A stretch of 42,500 nucleotides of DNA from Chrysomallon squamiferum (GCA_012295275.1 CM022679.1:4155879-4198378); one strand, 5' to 3'. Positions 22,864-33,664 are shown, numbered from the stretch's first letter. Notes: generated by a model from the sequence alone, not told the origin. A program made the numbers and translations.

Positions 22864-23006
22864 GTTGTTGTTGTTGTTGTTGTTATTCTTCTTCTTCTTA
22901 TTATTATTATTGTTTAGTTGTTGTTCGTCGTTTTCTTTTTTCTTCTTCTTCTTTTCTCATTATTGTTATTGTTATTGTTATTGTTATTATTATTATTATT
23001 ATTATT
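22808..23006. repeat. compound ACT/TTA/TTG/CTT triplet array
   Basis: ACT units, then (TTA)n at 22825-22862, (TTG)n at 22863-22882, CTT units, and a second TTG/TTA run at 22958-23005. It yields poly-Leu frames only. Confidence 0.97.
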
Positions 23007-23350
23007 TCTACTTTTAATCAAAACTCTCTATAACGTCTGTCTCACTCATCAGTACATCTGCACCAGACCTTTATTGACTGAACACGAAAGCACAGCTTGT
23101 TTCCCTTTGCCTCTCAACTTATATTAAAGACGTCATCAGAAATTGTTCCCTAGGCGCTAATGGAACATTGGCATTGTGGGAATGTTTCGCGAAGAAGACA
23201 CAGTCCAGTAGATTCTGATATTAAAGCTAAACCAACTGCTGGGGAATCTGTATGAATATTGCATAGATGATAAATGTTGTGGGTATGTTACGTAAACTGT
23301 ATATAATAGGCCTATATAGTTTGATGGTTCAGTGATAACTATTAATTTCC
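23007..23350. other. unique sequence with a CRE-like word, no gene seen
   Basis: AGACGTCATC at about 23128-23137 contains most of a TGACGTCA cAMP-response element. No supported gene. Confidence 0.4.
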
Positions 23351-23353
23351 CAT

Positions 23354-23354
<1 letters not shown>

Positions 23355-23422
<68 letters not shown>

Positions 23423-23567
23423 GAACCATTAGCAACGGCAGCAACGACCACTGTAATGCTTATGGTCGTAGCAACAACAACAGCAGCAACAATAATAACA
23501 ACAACAACAACAATAACAGTAAAGACAACAATTGCAATTATGATGATACTTATGAATATACTGATAT

Positions 23568-23601
<34 letters not shown>

Positions 23602-23640
23602 GTTACTACTACTACTACAGCTACTACTACTAGTAATAAT
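23355..23640. repeat. compound TAA/AAC/TAC triplet array
   Basis: (TAA)22 at 23355-23421, interspersed AAC/AGC triplets at 23470-23522, then (TAC)n at 23565-23632. Asn, Thr and Ile/Leu homopolymer frames derive from it. Confidence 0.97.
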
Positions 23641-23819
23641 AATAAAATAAAAGATTAAAGTAATTGGTATTGTAATTATTTCTTGGAGTAATAATTGTAT
23701 TGCTACGACTATTACCAGAGTAGCCACTATTAGTATCACTACTTCTGTAAGCACTATTGCAATTGCTGATAAAAATCGGCAGTTGTCTATTCAAATATTA
23801 TGATTCGATTTCTTCTAAA

Positions 23820-24036
23820 ATGTAAAATAAATAAATAAAATAAAAATAAAAATAAAATAAATAAAACTAAAAATAGAAATAAAAATACAAAAATAAATAA
23901 AATAAAAATAAAAATAAAATAAATAGAAATAAAAAAGAAAAAAAAAAAAATAAATAAAATAAAAATAAAAATAAAATAAATATTAATGAACACCCCAAGA
24001 GAAAAAAAAAAAAAAAAAAAAAGAAGAAGAAGAAAA
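23820..24036. repeat. AAATA/AAAT-rich array with poly(A) and GAA
   Basis: AAATA and AAAT units for about 160 bases, a poly-A of 21 at 24002-24022, then GAA units. Confidence 0.95.
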
Positions 24037-24119
24037 AAGATAAGGTAAGAAATCCGAAGTCAATAATTTCTTTGAGTTTGACAAAACTAATATAATAATG
24101 TATATACTTTGTGTAATTA

Positions 24120-24660
24120 TATTATAAAACGTTAACAGAACTTCAACGGTTCATTTTACAACACCCTAAACTGTGACCTGCGATGTTGATACGTCAATCC
24201 AATCCTGGTCGAGTCGAAGACCAGCTACAATTAATCTCAGATCTTTCACTCACAAAACCACTGATTGTAATTCTCGATTCCGAACAACCGCAGCAAGTGC
24301 TTCCCATTAACACAATCAACAACCCGGGCTCGATATTCTTATCAGTTCATTTAAATAATCACTGTCTAATGTCGAGCAAAGTATTCGACTCGGTGTGGAT
24401 CGGACATTTCCGTCGCCGTTCGCCACGTTCCGTTGCAGTTATCTGACAGGAACAGTTGTAAAACAAGAAGTTATTTAGTAAAAACAACTTAGATAGCTTA
24501 GTGCCGCGTCCGACATCTTTAATTTCGTCTCAATCAGATTAGTAAGACAATCAATGGCACTTGTTGCAGGAATCAGACGCTTGGAATGAACCGATTTCTG
24601 ACAGTCTTTGATCTGATCATGTGGCTTTTCCACACTGCAGACAAACAGGTTTTCGTTGGC
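24120..24660. promoter_or_regulatory. G+C-richer unique island, possible conserved non-coding element
   Basis: A long complex stretch with little low complexity. A plus frame (24183-24446, 87 codons) is open but has no recognised domain, no clear splice context, and its composition does not stand out. It includes AATTAATC and CTGATTG homeodomain-type words. Confidence 0.2.
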
Positions 24661-26000
24661 GGTTTTTATTTTATTTCTTGGTCTTGTTTTATTTTATATT
24701 TTATTTTATTTGTTTTCTTTCGAATTTGCCAGTTGAAGATCCTCAGATAGTCAAACTATTTGAGTGTGTTTTCTGATCAGACTGATAGAAAATGTAAAAC
24801 TTTTATGCCATTATTATTACTGTTGTTGTTGTTATTATTATTATTATTATTTATAGAGACCACCGATGCAAGATTTGACGTTGTTATGATAACATTTATC
24901 AGGTCTGAGGAAACAGTAAACTGTATATTGTTAATTTAAATATAGTTTTAATTTATAACTTCAAAAAATGACTTATTATCAAAATATAGAGAGGTATGTC
25001 ATGTCACTGCACTTTATTCTTTTATATTTCAAAAAAAAATTTTTTTTTTTTTTTTATTAAAGTAAAGTCTAACATTAATAAAGTATTATATATCTGACAA
25101 TGAGTTTGAAACCAGGAATGAAACCATTCACTTCACTGCAACATTCAGCAAACAAAAAGGACTGTCTACAATCTCCCCTGTTCGTCAGCAAGAACAACTT
25201 GAACTCTGTGTTTGAATTTGGCAGTGTGTGGAAATGGGTTTAAGTCCAAACAGCACTACATGGAGATTTGATCTTTAGATCTATCATTTCTGTCGCAAGT
25301 GTTTAACCTCTTCCTACTGCAGTCTGAAGTACATCAATTATTCAATAGATGAACTCCCTGTGTCCAGCTAATTAAATAAACATACTTTTGAGAAGAGTAA
25401 GGTCATGCATGTGTTATTTAGCCTCGTCACAGTTCACTTTGGTCATCTCAAATAAAAATGTATCAGTTTGGTTATCTTCCTCGACAACGGGGAATGACCG
25501 TCCAATGGATCATAGACTGGTTCTTTTATTGAGCTATTTCCCGTTCTAGCCATTATTCCAGAATCTATTATAAAGAAAGCACTTGATAACAAAAAATGAA
25601 TGTGTTCTAGTGGCGTCATGTGAGCCCTGCAAACCTTAGTAGGTGGTGTGTATGTGCGTATGTATGTTTGTTTGTATGTTAGTAACTCAAGACATTAGAA
25701 TAACAAAATGCATGAACCCCAGCCAAAGATATAAAAAATTTCGTTAAACAAAACAAATATTGAACTTAAACATCAATGTAGACAGAGCCGTTTTTTTTTT
25801 TTTTTTTTTATCCTTTTACTTATCTCTTGTGTTCACACTGACGAATCCCTGCACCGTGACTCTGTTTCAGAACTGATACCAACACCAACTCCTCGCCAGT
25901 TTGCCGAAACCAATTCAAGTGTCACTGATTCCACTTTTTAGTACAACGATTAGTCTTTATTATATTGAAGGAAAACTGTCGAAACGATCTGATTGGGCCA
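24661..26000. other. unique AT-rich sequence with short simple repeats, no gene seen
   Basis: ATTTT units at 24685-24712, TTG/TTA at 24818-24853, an A-run followed by a T-run at 25030-25056 and poly-T at 25791-25809. No gene was recognised. Confidence 0.5.
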
Positions 26001-26068
26001 CAAAGCGTGCAAGATTTGCTAAACGTGTCTATGTGACTGGAAACCGAGGCGTTTCTAGCACGTCATAA

Positions 26069-26347
26069 ACTAAATATGATGGCCGTCGAAAAGGTAACGT
26101 TGTATACGAGACTGCTGCTTCCAGTAGATCACGTCGGCAGTGTCGAGTTAGGTTAGTTATCTCCTTGCAAACATCGGCTAATGTAATAGACAGCTGGCCG
26201 AGTGAAGAGTGCAGGAAAATGTCACAAAACAAACCACAGACGTACGTACTGGACGGTAAACAAGTGCGACAACAGATCCACAGAATGGCTTCTGTTGACG
26301 ACGTCTCGACAAAAACAAGAGAAGCATTAACGAAAGTTGATTTCTGA
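26069..26347 (+). CDS. unrecognised open frame in a G+C-richer island
   Basis: The plus frame is open for 92 codons between a TAA at 26066-26068 and a TGA at 26345-26347. The first in-frame ATG is near 26218, giving about 42 codons if used. The predicted product is hydrophilic and lacks low-complexity runs. The C-terminal half is rich in Lys, Gln, Asp and Thr and could be helical. The minus strand is also open over the same DNA (26029-26367, 112 codons, Cys/Leu-rich). An ATGATGGCC at about 26077-26085, in another plus frame, is followed by AAG and GTAACG, a donor-like site. No family is recognised on either strand. It may be a decayed mobile-element or processed-gene fragment, an exon, or a non-coding element. 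Confidence 0.2.
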   Translation, partial: TKYDGRRKGNVVYETAASSRSRRQCRVRLVISLQTSANVIDSWPSEECRKMSQNKPQTYVLDGKQVRQQIHRMASVDDVSTKTREALTKVDF

Positions 26348-26369
26348 ATTACGAACAGATATTTCAACT

Positions 26370-27065
26370 GAAATAAACAAACGAAACATTAACCCGAATA
26401 AGTTTCTGATTATATATCTTTATCTGCGTATTTGTACAAGAGTAGATGTCTTCTGACGTCTTCATTTCTGTTCCTGCTTTGTGTTCGACTTCTTTCAAAA
26501 TTCAATTAGGTATATGAAAATGAAATGTCACTTGTTCGTCGTTATGTAGCTTGATTTATATTTGTCTATTTTGAGATTCATAACAACAGTGATCTTAGAA
26601 ACTGGAATGAGTTCCAAGTTTAACGATTTTGTTTACTATTTATAAAGGAAAAGCAACTATAGATACGTACGTATGTATGTATGTTTGTTACAAAATATAT
26701 ACTCATCACATTAAAATTAACTTTTATTAATATCTAACCATAAATTAATTCTTATCTGATCAAACTATGGAATCAAAAGTACTGACGGTATATGCTGCCG
26801 AAGATATTACATTGATATCGATATCATATTATGGGAAAAACAATACACACTTCTTTTTATTTCTTCTATATATCTACATCTGTTCCCATGGCAATGAACA
26901 CTCTCAAACAAAATAAATATTTACCGATTTCTTTCGAGTATTCCAATAGTCACTCGAACCCTTGCAAACAACTGTATTAGTTACCGTGAGGGCTGGAATA
27001 AATACATCTAAAGTGCTTTTATCTCAATAAACAGCACTCAGAACTCAGCATGGGAAAGATACGTC
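26370..27065. other. unique AT-rich sequence, no gene seen
   Basis: A 14-base palindrome TGATATCGATATCA lies at 26813-26826. Otherwise nothing supportable. Confidence 0.5.
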
Positions 27066-27071
27066 TGTTAG

Positions 27072-27190
27072 TGTAGTGTGTGTGTGTGTGTGTGCGTGTG
27101 TGTGTGTTTGTGCATATGTTTGGTTGACTCGCACTCTGTCTGTCTGTCTGTCTGTCTCTCTCTTTCTATCTGTCCATTTCTCTGTCTGTT
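27072..27190. repeat. (GT)n and (CTGT)n arrays
   Basis: An imperfect GT array at 27075-27112 and, after 25 bases of other sequence, CTGT units at 27137-27158 with CT-rich continuation. Frames encoding Cys/Val and Ser/Val/Cys runs come from these. Confidence 0.95.
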
Positions 27191-27267
27191 TATCGATATG
27201 TTCAATGTTCATACATATCTATGTGTTATTTATCCAAATTATTTTGATTGTAATCCATACACTTATC

Positions 27268-27270
<3 letters not shown>

Positions 27271-27306
<36 letters not shown>

Positions 27307-27415
27307 CTTGTCTGTTAACGTGTATATGTGTATATATATATATATATGTGTGTGTGGATAGTTGGCGTATTGATAAATGGATAGACGGATGTATGAACTG
27401 ATGGATGGATGGATG
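27271..27415. repeat. (TA)n, TG and GGAT arrays
   Basis: Pure TA at 27271-27304, a second TA/TG run at 27329-27356, then GATG/GGAT units at 27395-27416. Confidence 0.95.
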
Positions 27416-27549
27416 AATCAATGTAAAGATGGAGAACGAATGGTATGATGTATGTTTCTATGCATATATGCTTGTGTGTGTCTTCTGCGTGCGTATGTCG
27501 TGTAAATGTGTGTATATGTGTTTGTTTGTATTTTAGTAAATATCTAACC

Positions 27550-27600
27550 TGTGTGTGTGTGTGTGTGTGTATGTCTGTATGTGTGTATGCATGTATATAA
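27550..27600. repeat. (TG)n with TATG tail
   Basis: A TG run of about 20 bases, then TATGTCTGTATGTG-type sequence. Confidence 0.93.
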
Positions 27601-27719
27601 ACACATAATTTCTTAAAACATTATCCTTCATAAAAGGGAAACATTTACCACCGTCAAAATAACATTTATTTCTTTTTATTATTAAGCGTCACGAGAATCT
27701 CGTATTTACTCTAACGAAA

Positions 27720-28047
27720 TTCCTGCTTGCATTTAAACCCGTTTATTGGTTGGCAATCGGCATGGAAACTCTTCTTGACGCGGTCTCTTGCCAACTGTTG
27801 ATTTAGGCAAATGACGTAGCGTGAATCAACAACGTAGTCTGGAAATGACGAACATTATCAGAAGAACACACACAGGACAAGGAGCAAGAACAAGAGTCGC
27901 AGGAAACTCCAGTTCGCTTCTTTTTTTTTTACCCATAACAGACACTTTTAGTTTGCTTCTGCTTTTTGTACTTTGGTGAAAAGAGCCGACAGTTTTGTTT
28001 GTGATTGCAAGTGCTTTTTTTTTATTTTTGAGTGAGGATTTCTGAAG
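27720..28047 (+). promoter_or_regulatory. candidate promoter and 5' non-coding exon ending in a consensus donor
   Basis: The 5' part holds an inverted CCAAT box (ATTGG, 27745-27749), an NFI-like TTGGCAATCGGCA (27748-27760) and a CRE-like TGACGTAG (27812-27819), with no obvious TATA box. The sequence ends at TCTGAAG followed by GTAAGT (GT at 28048-28049), an excellent splice donor. All ATG-initiated plus frames upstream of the donor are short and closed. The longest (27845-27979, 44 codons) ends in a Leu-rich hydrophobic run. This fits a 5' untranslated first exon, with the coding part outside or in unrecognised downstream exons. A minus-strand frame (27826-28065) has Lys runs made by the poly-T stretches and is less convincing. 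Confidence 0.25.
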
Positions 28048-28049
28048 GT

Positions 28050-28320
28050 AAGTCTGAAATTTCATTTATTTGCTTGTTTACGTAATTATTATTATTATTA
28101 TTATTTTTTTTTTTTTTCAGACAGTCACAATAATTTGATTAAAAGAAAGAGTAATTTTCTTACGATTCCTGAATAAATGAATGCATCATAAAGAGAAAGA
28201 AAATACATAATATGTGACCATACGGACCTTTAGACAGACAAATGTATAGGTAGACAGTTTGACCTATAGAGTTTGAAAGCAAAGTACGCTAAATAGAAGA
28301 TTATGACAAGAATGAAGGAG
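28050..28320. other. AT-rich sequence, no gene seen
   Basis: TTA triplets and poly-T at 28086-28118, otherwise unique. It would be the start of an intron if the upstream donor is real. Confidence 0.5.
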
Positions 28321-28326
28321 TGAGGT

Positions 28327-28327
<1 letters not shown>

Positions 28328-28416
<89 letters not shown>
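28328..28416. repeat. (AG)n dinucleotide microsatellite
   Basis: An 89-base AG array without interruption. Confidence 0.98.
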
Positions 28417-28420
<4 letters not shown>

Positions 28421-28872
28421 TATTGTTAAATGACGCAAAAGACAGAAAGACATGTTGTAACGTACATTATGTATTATTATGTCGCAGTTTGATTTATTTC
28501 CATCAATATTAACAAGTGATCATTAGCATAATAAGACAATCAGCATAATTAACGCGAGATTACATGATGAACATAATTGTCGAATCGAGAAAATGTTTCA
28601 TTAATTGTTAAAGGAAAGCACGAATGTAAATAAAAAAAAATAAAATAATAATAATAATTTAATATGATGTTCTCCTAAAGTGAAGTATAAATAATTAAAC
28701 TGATACAGAACCAGACTTAAACGTTTAATAATAAAAATTCTGAGTAATATTTTGGAGAAAAGATTCTTTGGTTTATTTTTTTTTTTCTTACTATTTTATG
28801 GAGACATTCTGTTGTTGTTATTATTATTTTTATGGTGTGTATGTACATTTGTGAATGTGTATTTGTTTATTT

Positions 28873-28904
28873 TGTGTGTGTGTGTGTGTGTCTGTGTGTG
28901 TGTT

Positions 28905-28949
<45 letters not shown>

Positions 28950-28962
28950 CATACATATATAT
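28873..28962. repeat. (GT)n followed by (AT)n and CATA
   Basis: GT run 28873-28903 with one C, then AT 28911-28944 and CATA units. Confidence 0.97.
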
Positions 28963-28964
28963 TG

Positions 28965-30060
28965 TTACATTTAAAACAAAGACAACCCTTCAGAACTGGT
29001 CGCAGCTGGAGGTGAAAGCTGGTAGAATTGTAACAGCCTTGGTCTAATTATAAATAGATGAAAATTACAGAAGATCCAATTATGCAGCAAAGTGATTCAT
29101 TATGGATATAACAATTACTGAAAACACAATACTAGCGGATCAAGTTGACGGCCTAAGTGGTCGGTCCCACTAATAACAAATTGGTTAGCTCTTTCAGGAT
29201 CACTGCCAGGATTGTTGAAAATGGCTAATTTAGCCTCTGAGGTTGGCTGATCCTATCTATACTGAAAAATATTAACATAGTTTTAAATGTCGATATTGGT
29301 ATATATATATACGTATTCACTAATATGTAGATACACACATGACTAAACAGATAGCAAGACATACAGATAGACATAGACAGATACACAGAGATAGATATGT
29401 GTATTTGTTATACTAATATATTAAAATCATTGGTTAAAATGATTTGACGATTAGTACTGTTATAATGTCTTGTATGGGCTTGCATATTTTGAACAATGAT
29501 TTTTTTTTCGGCTTGAAAAAACTGTTCAGGTTTAAACTCTGGCTGGCGACTTTTTACCTTTGGGTTTTTCGTTTTTCTTTTTTCTTTTAATTATTAATTT
29601 ATTTGTTTTTTTGGCAGATAGTGCCTAAATAATTAATGTAGATTTCGATTTTTGTACACTGATGAATTACGTTATTACGTATAGAATATAATACAGCTGT
29701 AAAACAATACAAAATGTGATGCTAACATATGGATGGCGATGGTTTTTAAGTTTTATTAAAAACCTGATATTAAACCATTGGATGGGTAAGTCGCCAGCGG
29801 AAATGACTTGACGTGTTTTACTCATGCAGTGTATCTAGAGAGGATTCAGTGAACCAGTAAGTAAGAAATAAATAAATAAAAAAAATAGAAATAAAAAAAT
29901 AAAACAAATAAATAGTGACACCTACTAAAACGTGGAAAACAAATTAAAGTAATAAAACTTTAGTGTGTAAAATGAAGATAATATTTCTCTGAAGCATTCA
30001 CAATAATATAAAAATAATAATGAACTTAATCGTATGTAGGAAAACATTAAAACAAAAGAA
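28965..30060. other. unique AT-rich sequence, no gene seen
   Basis: Less AT-biased at 28980-29260, with a small AGTGG/CCACT hairpin near 29160. No gene was recognised. Confidence 0.5.
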
Positions 30061-30103
30061 TTAACAAAAATAACTACAGCAACAACAACAATAGTGATGA
30101 TGA

Positions 30104-30104
30104 C

Positions 30105-30156
<52 letters not shown>
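30104..30156. repeat. (AAT)n triplet array
   Basis: About 17 AAT units. Confidence 0.97.
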
Positions 30157-30159
<3 letters not shown>

Positions 30160-30950
30160 GTAACATTTAAAAATAGAAAATAGCATTACAAAACCAAATA
30201 TGAAGCAAAATAAACACGATGAAATCCTGACACAAACAATACCATAAAATCATACAACTTTTATTTTCTCTGTGTTTTGATTTGACTCAAATATCGATAG
30301 CCAGATTTTCGTGTATTACATGATGTGATTATATAACTATATTTGTGTAATGTTTCTGAACAATAGCTAAACCATAAACACCAGCGGAGAATCTAGATAA
30401 GAACTCCAGGAGTACGTCATTCGCTTTATCAAACTCATCTACAAACGCGTAGATTGTTTTCTGCTTATTACATACCAGCACTGAAATAAAATCACTTTCC
30501 AGAACCGGCTCCTTTCTGCGATAATAAAACTTGTGTTTTTTTTATATCGGTACTAACAGCAAGTGACGGAGAAATGAGTGCATATTTTTTGAAAATGTTA
30601 TGGAAGTATATCTCGCAGACTGAAAGTCTGAGAAAGTAATCTAATTAAGCGTTCCCAGATTTGCAATTGGTTCTGTCTCTTCATCTAGATTTATTTCTGC
30701 GAAGATTTTCGCTTTCGGCGTTGCTACCGTTATTGTCAGAGCAGCATTAGTTGTAGTAGACGTTGATAAAGCTGATACGTTTTGATAAAAGAAAAAAAGA
30801 AGAAAAACTCGGTCATGTTGGAAAACAAATAAACTCATATTGGTAAACTTTTAAATAAAACAGCAATAAACGTGTAAACAAAGGGAACAACAACAATAAA
30901 GAAATAAATAAACAACAGAAATATATATATATATTAATTAATTATTTTTT
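30160..30950. other. unique sequence, no gene seen
   Basis: 30360-30780 is less AT-biased and includes an open minus frame (30641-30838) with no recognised domain and an Asn/Ala/Thr-rich middle. No splice context was noted. Confidence 0.5.
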
Positions 30951-30956
30951 TTTTAG

Positions 30957-31328
30957 AAAAATTTGATCTTTGCTAATATGTCATATACAGATTTACCACA
31001 AATAAACACTAATAACTGTGTGAGAAAAAGAGAGATTGTTTATATATTGTTATTTAATATAGTAAAATGCGGTTTTTCTTGTCAACGTAGTGTGGATATT
31101 TCATTCACAGAAGAATTTAGAATAATTTCTGTTTACCTCGTCGACATCCTACTTTTTATTCTTATTTTCTCAAAATTCATCAGTTTGCGATGGGACCTGG
31201 CTTATGAAACTTATTTCAGAACATTCTGTACTTTCTTTGTCTTATTTCTTCTTATTCATATTATCAAAATCATACATTCGTGCAAGATCATCTTCATGGA
31301 TTTTTTTTTTCTGATAAAACATAAATAA
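30957..31328 (+). CDS. unrecognised membrane-protein-like open frame
   Basis: This is the longest open frame in the window not built from a microsatellite. It is open from immediately after a splice-acceptor-like ATTATTTTTTTTTTAG (ending 30956, whose TAG is the in-frame upstream stop) to a TAA at 31326-31328. An internal ATG lies near 30978. The product of about 120 residues has two to three hydrophobic stretches, roughly residues 27-42, 55-75 and 88-118, with charged residues between, so a membrane segment or receptor fragment is conceivable. An AATAAA overlaps the stop codon (31324-31329). AT-rich DNA favours hydrophobic residues, and an open frame of this length is not surprising by chance in a window of this size. 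No family is recognised. Confidence 0.2.
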   Translation, partial: KNLIFANMSYTDLPQINTNNCVRKREIVYILLFNIVKCGFSCQRSVDISFTEEFRIISVYLVDILLFILIFSKFISLRWDLAYETYFRTFCTFFVLFLLIHIIKIIHSCKIIFMDFFFLIKHK

Positions 31329-31329
31329 A

Positions 31330-31640
31330 AACGGTATTTTTCTCGACGATTGCTGAAGTCTTTGTAAACACTCCACATATATGTGACAGCCAATGAAATG
31401 AATAACGAGCTGGAACGCGGTTAAAGCAAATATTTCGTTGCTTCTAGTATCTCTTGTCATATTTATACCCGAGGGCTTCGCAATTAACGAGTTTTGTGTG
31501 AGCTTTGAGGCAAATGAAGCGTTTGCTGATCTCGCTTGATTCGGAGGAATTGTGTAACGTTGATTTGACTGTCTTTAAATACAACTTCTGTGCGTTGTGT
31601 AGACCGTGAACACTGAAGTATTATCAACAAACGTTAAAGA
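31330..31640. promoter_or_regulatory. unique G+C-richer island with FOX and CCAAT/TGACAG sites
   Basis: A forkhead consensus TGTAAACA lies at 31363-31370. A TGACAG (MEIS/TALE-type) directly abuts CCAAT at 31384-31394. The block is free of simple repeats and ends where the A-rich tract begins. It is a possible enhancer or promoter, from motif content only. Confidence 0.2.
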
Positions 31641-31652
31641 GGCAGTTTCTCA

Positions 31653-31825
31653 AAAAAATAAAATAAAAAAAAATAAAACTAAAATAATAATAATAAAAAA
31701 AAAATAAAAGAAAAAAAAACAAATTTTTTTTTAATAAAAAAAAAAAAAAAAATAATAATAAAAATTAAAAAATAATAAGGAAAAAAAATTAATGAAAAAA
31801 AAAAAAAAAGAAAAAAATACAAACA
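31653..31825. repeat. A-rich low-complexity tract
   Basis: AAATA, AATAAT and long A runs broken by single T, G or C. A second A-rich tract follows at 31947-31990. Confidence 0.95.
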
Positions 31826-31990
31826 AAACACCCACAAAACACATTTATGAAATGTATGTTTAGTCTGAAGATTAAGTCAGTAAAATTATAAATTTGAAAT
31901 CCGGGGTATGGACAGTCATATAACCTTCCACACATGAATACTTGGGAAAAAAAAAAAAAAAAAAATAAAAAAAAAAAGAAAAGGAAAAAG

Positions 31991-32262
31991 ATACTTCAAG
32001 ACATTTTAATACTGATATTTATTTTAATGTCAGATATGCTTTTGGACAGATAGAGTATTCATATACAGAAGCGGATTAATGGATAGAAAGAGATTTACAT
32101 GTACGTACATATAAATGGATACACACATACTCATGTTTCACAACCTACATATTATACATCCTATGTATGTGAGTGTTATATGTCCACATATGTTAAATCT
32201 TATATATATTTAATTATTTTATTTCATTTATTTTCTCTTTATCTTAAAATTGGTAGTAATGG
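31991..32262. other. unique AT-rich sequence, no gene seen
   Basis: TA/CA-rich with no array, nothing supportable. Confidence 0.55.
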
Positions 32263-32358
32263 TAATACCACTATTACTACTGCTGCCGCTACTACTATTG
32301 TTACTACTACTACTACTAATAATAATAATAACTATAACAACAACAACAATAATAATCC
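32263..32358. repeat. compound TAC/AAT/AAC triplet array
   Basis: ACT/TAC triplets, AAT units, then AAC and AAT again. Confidence 0.95.
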
Positions 32359-32359
32359 A

Positions 32360-33190
32360 TTTATTTAACAAGATATGATATTTTGTAAAACTTGCGAGAA
32401 TTCTGTCAGATAAGCTGTTTAAATAACAACATGTCTTATTACAACACTGTTGAGTATAACTGGATCTGCATCCTGGTTTTTTTAACTTAAGTACACTGTT
32501 CTCGTTTTCTTTTTCATCTCTGTCAGTAACACAGTGATTTCATTCCATGCGTAATATCCATGTAACTGTTATTTTAATGTAACAATAAGCCAATTTCCAT
32601 TTTGCATTATGACTTTAGATGATCATTAAATCTGAACAAAAATAATAAATACAAAAAAAAATATATTCAATTACAGTGGGATTTTTGTTTTGAACACACA
32701 GACGCGAAGAATATCTGGAAAAAAAGAAAGATTATGTAATTGATAGTTTTGTTGCGATGGGGTTTACTGCATCTAGAAATTCATCCTTATCCTGTATAAG
32801 TTTCTTTCTTATGGACATCGGTGCTTACAAACGATTACTTGTGCTAATTCTTAGCAATTTCCTATGGTGATTGATTGCGTTTTGCCTCTCATAATATATA
32901 ATATGTATTACTAATTCAATTATATTCATAATATAAAAGATTTATGTTTGCCAGTTGTTCTAGCAGTTGCAGTTATGTTTTAGAACTTGCACTGATAATA
33001 ATGGTAGAAGTAGTAGTAGTGGAAATATTGTAGTTGTAGCTGACGTAATGCTTTTAGCATATGCATAATATTAAACTGCTTTGAGATGTATTTGAATAAA
33101 CATCATTTCAGCTTTTTTTTTCATTCTGTACTCTTTGGTTATTATCATTATTTTTTTTACTTTTCCATCTTTATTTTTCAATTTTACCCG
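32360..33190. other. unique AT-rich sequence, no gene seen
   Basis: A short TAG-triplet run lies at 33003-33022. Nothing else is supportable. Confidence 0.55.
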
Positions 33191-33199
33191 TCCTTCTTT

Positions 33200-33644
33200 C
33201 TTCCCTTTCTTTCTGCAGTCCATCAACAACAAATATAACCTTTGACACCCGACCTCTCAGCAACCTGACCCGCGTATCGAAAACGAGTCTCCTTATTTTG
33301 GATTAAATCTAATCACAATTAATCTCACACGCTGACAGTGTCCGCTAATATCTATTTAAACCTTCATATTTCCATGCGCAGACTTGTGTCCTGAAATCGT
33401 TGATTGGACTGTCCCAAAATTTTCTAATCACTACGTTCGCTCAGATTGGCTGATGGCATCAACATATCGTTAATGGAGAAATATTATATTTCCCTCCAAG
33501 CTCTAATAGTGTATTAATGGATTCAATTTCCATCTCAGAGACACTTCATTTCCTCAAATGGACCAGAGGTCGCTTTCGGTGTAAACTCCTTTGAAAACCA
33601 TTTGTTCTTTTCAAGATATTTAGGAGCCGCCCGGGGTGAAGGGA
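33200..33644. promoter_or_regulatory. unique island with a homeodomain-site cluster, possible enhancer
   Basis: GGATTA (33300-33305), TAATC (33310-33314) and TAATC (33320-33324) lie within 25 bases. This is the TAATCC-type core bound by bicoid/Otx/Pitx-like (Lys50) homeodomains. A further TAATC is at 33425-33429. Two ATTGG words (TGATTGG at 33401-33407, and near 33445) and GCTGATGGCATC follow. The block has almost no low complexity and ends at a poly-T (33645-33664). Function is inferred from motif density only. Confidence 0.25.
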
Positions 33645-33664
33645 TTTTTTTTTTTTTTTTTTTT

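Noticed and set aside
23128-23137. CRE-like AGACGTCATC as evidence for a promoter
   Set aside because: A single short motif without supporting sites or a gene nearby.
23329-23754. Long open frames on both strands (Ile/Ser/Val on the minus strand, Asn/Thr on the plus strand)
   Set aside because: They are translations of TAA, AAC and TAC triplet arrays.
24043-24049. AAG/GTAAGA splice-donor-like site
   Set aside because: The preceding sequence is poly-A and GAA low complexity with no plausible exon.
26813-26826. Palindrome TGATATCGATATCA
   Set aside because: A 7-bp half-site palindrome is expected a few times by chance in this length.
24227-33327. 13-base word ACAATTAATCTCA shared by the islands at 24227 and 33315
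   Set aside because: Shared words of this length are expected by chance between all position pairs of a 42.5-kb sequence.
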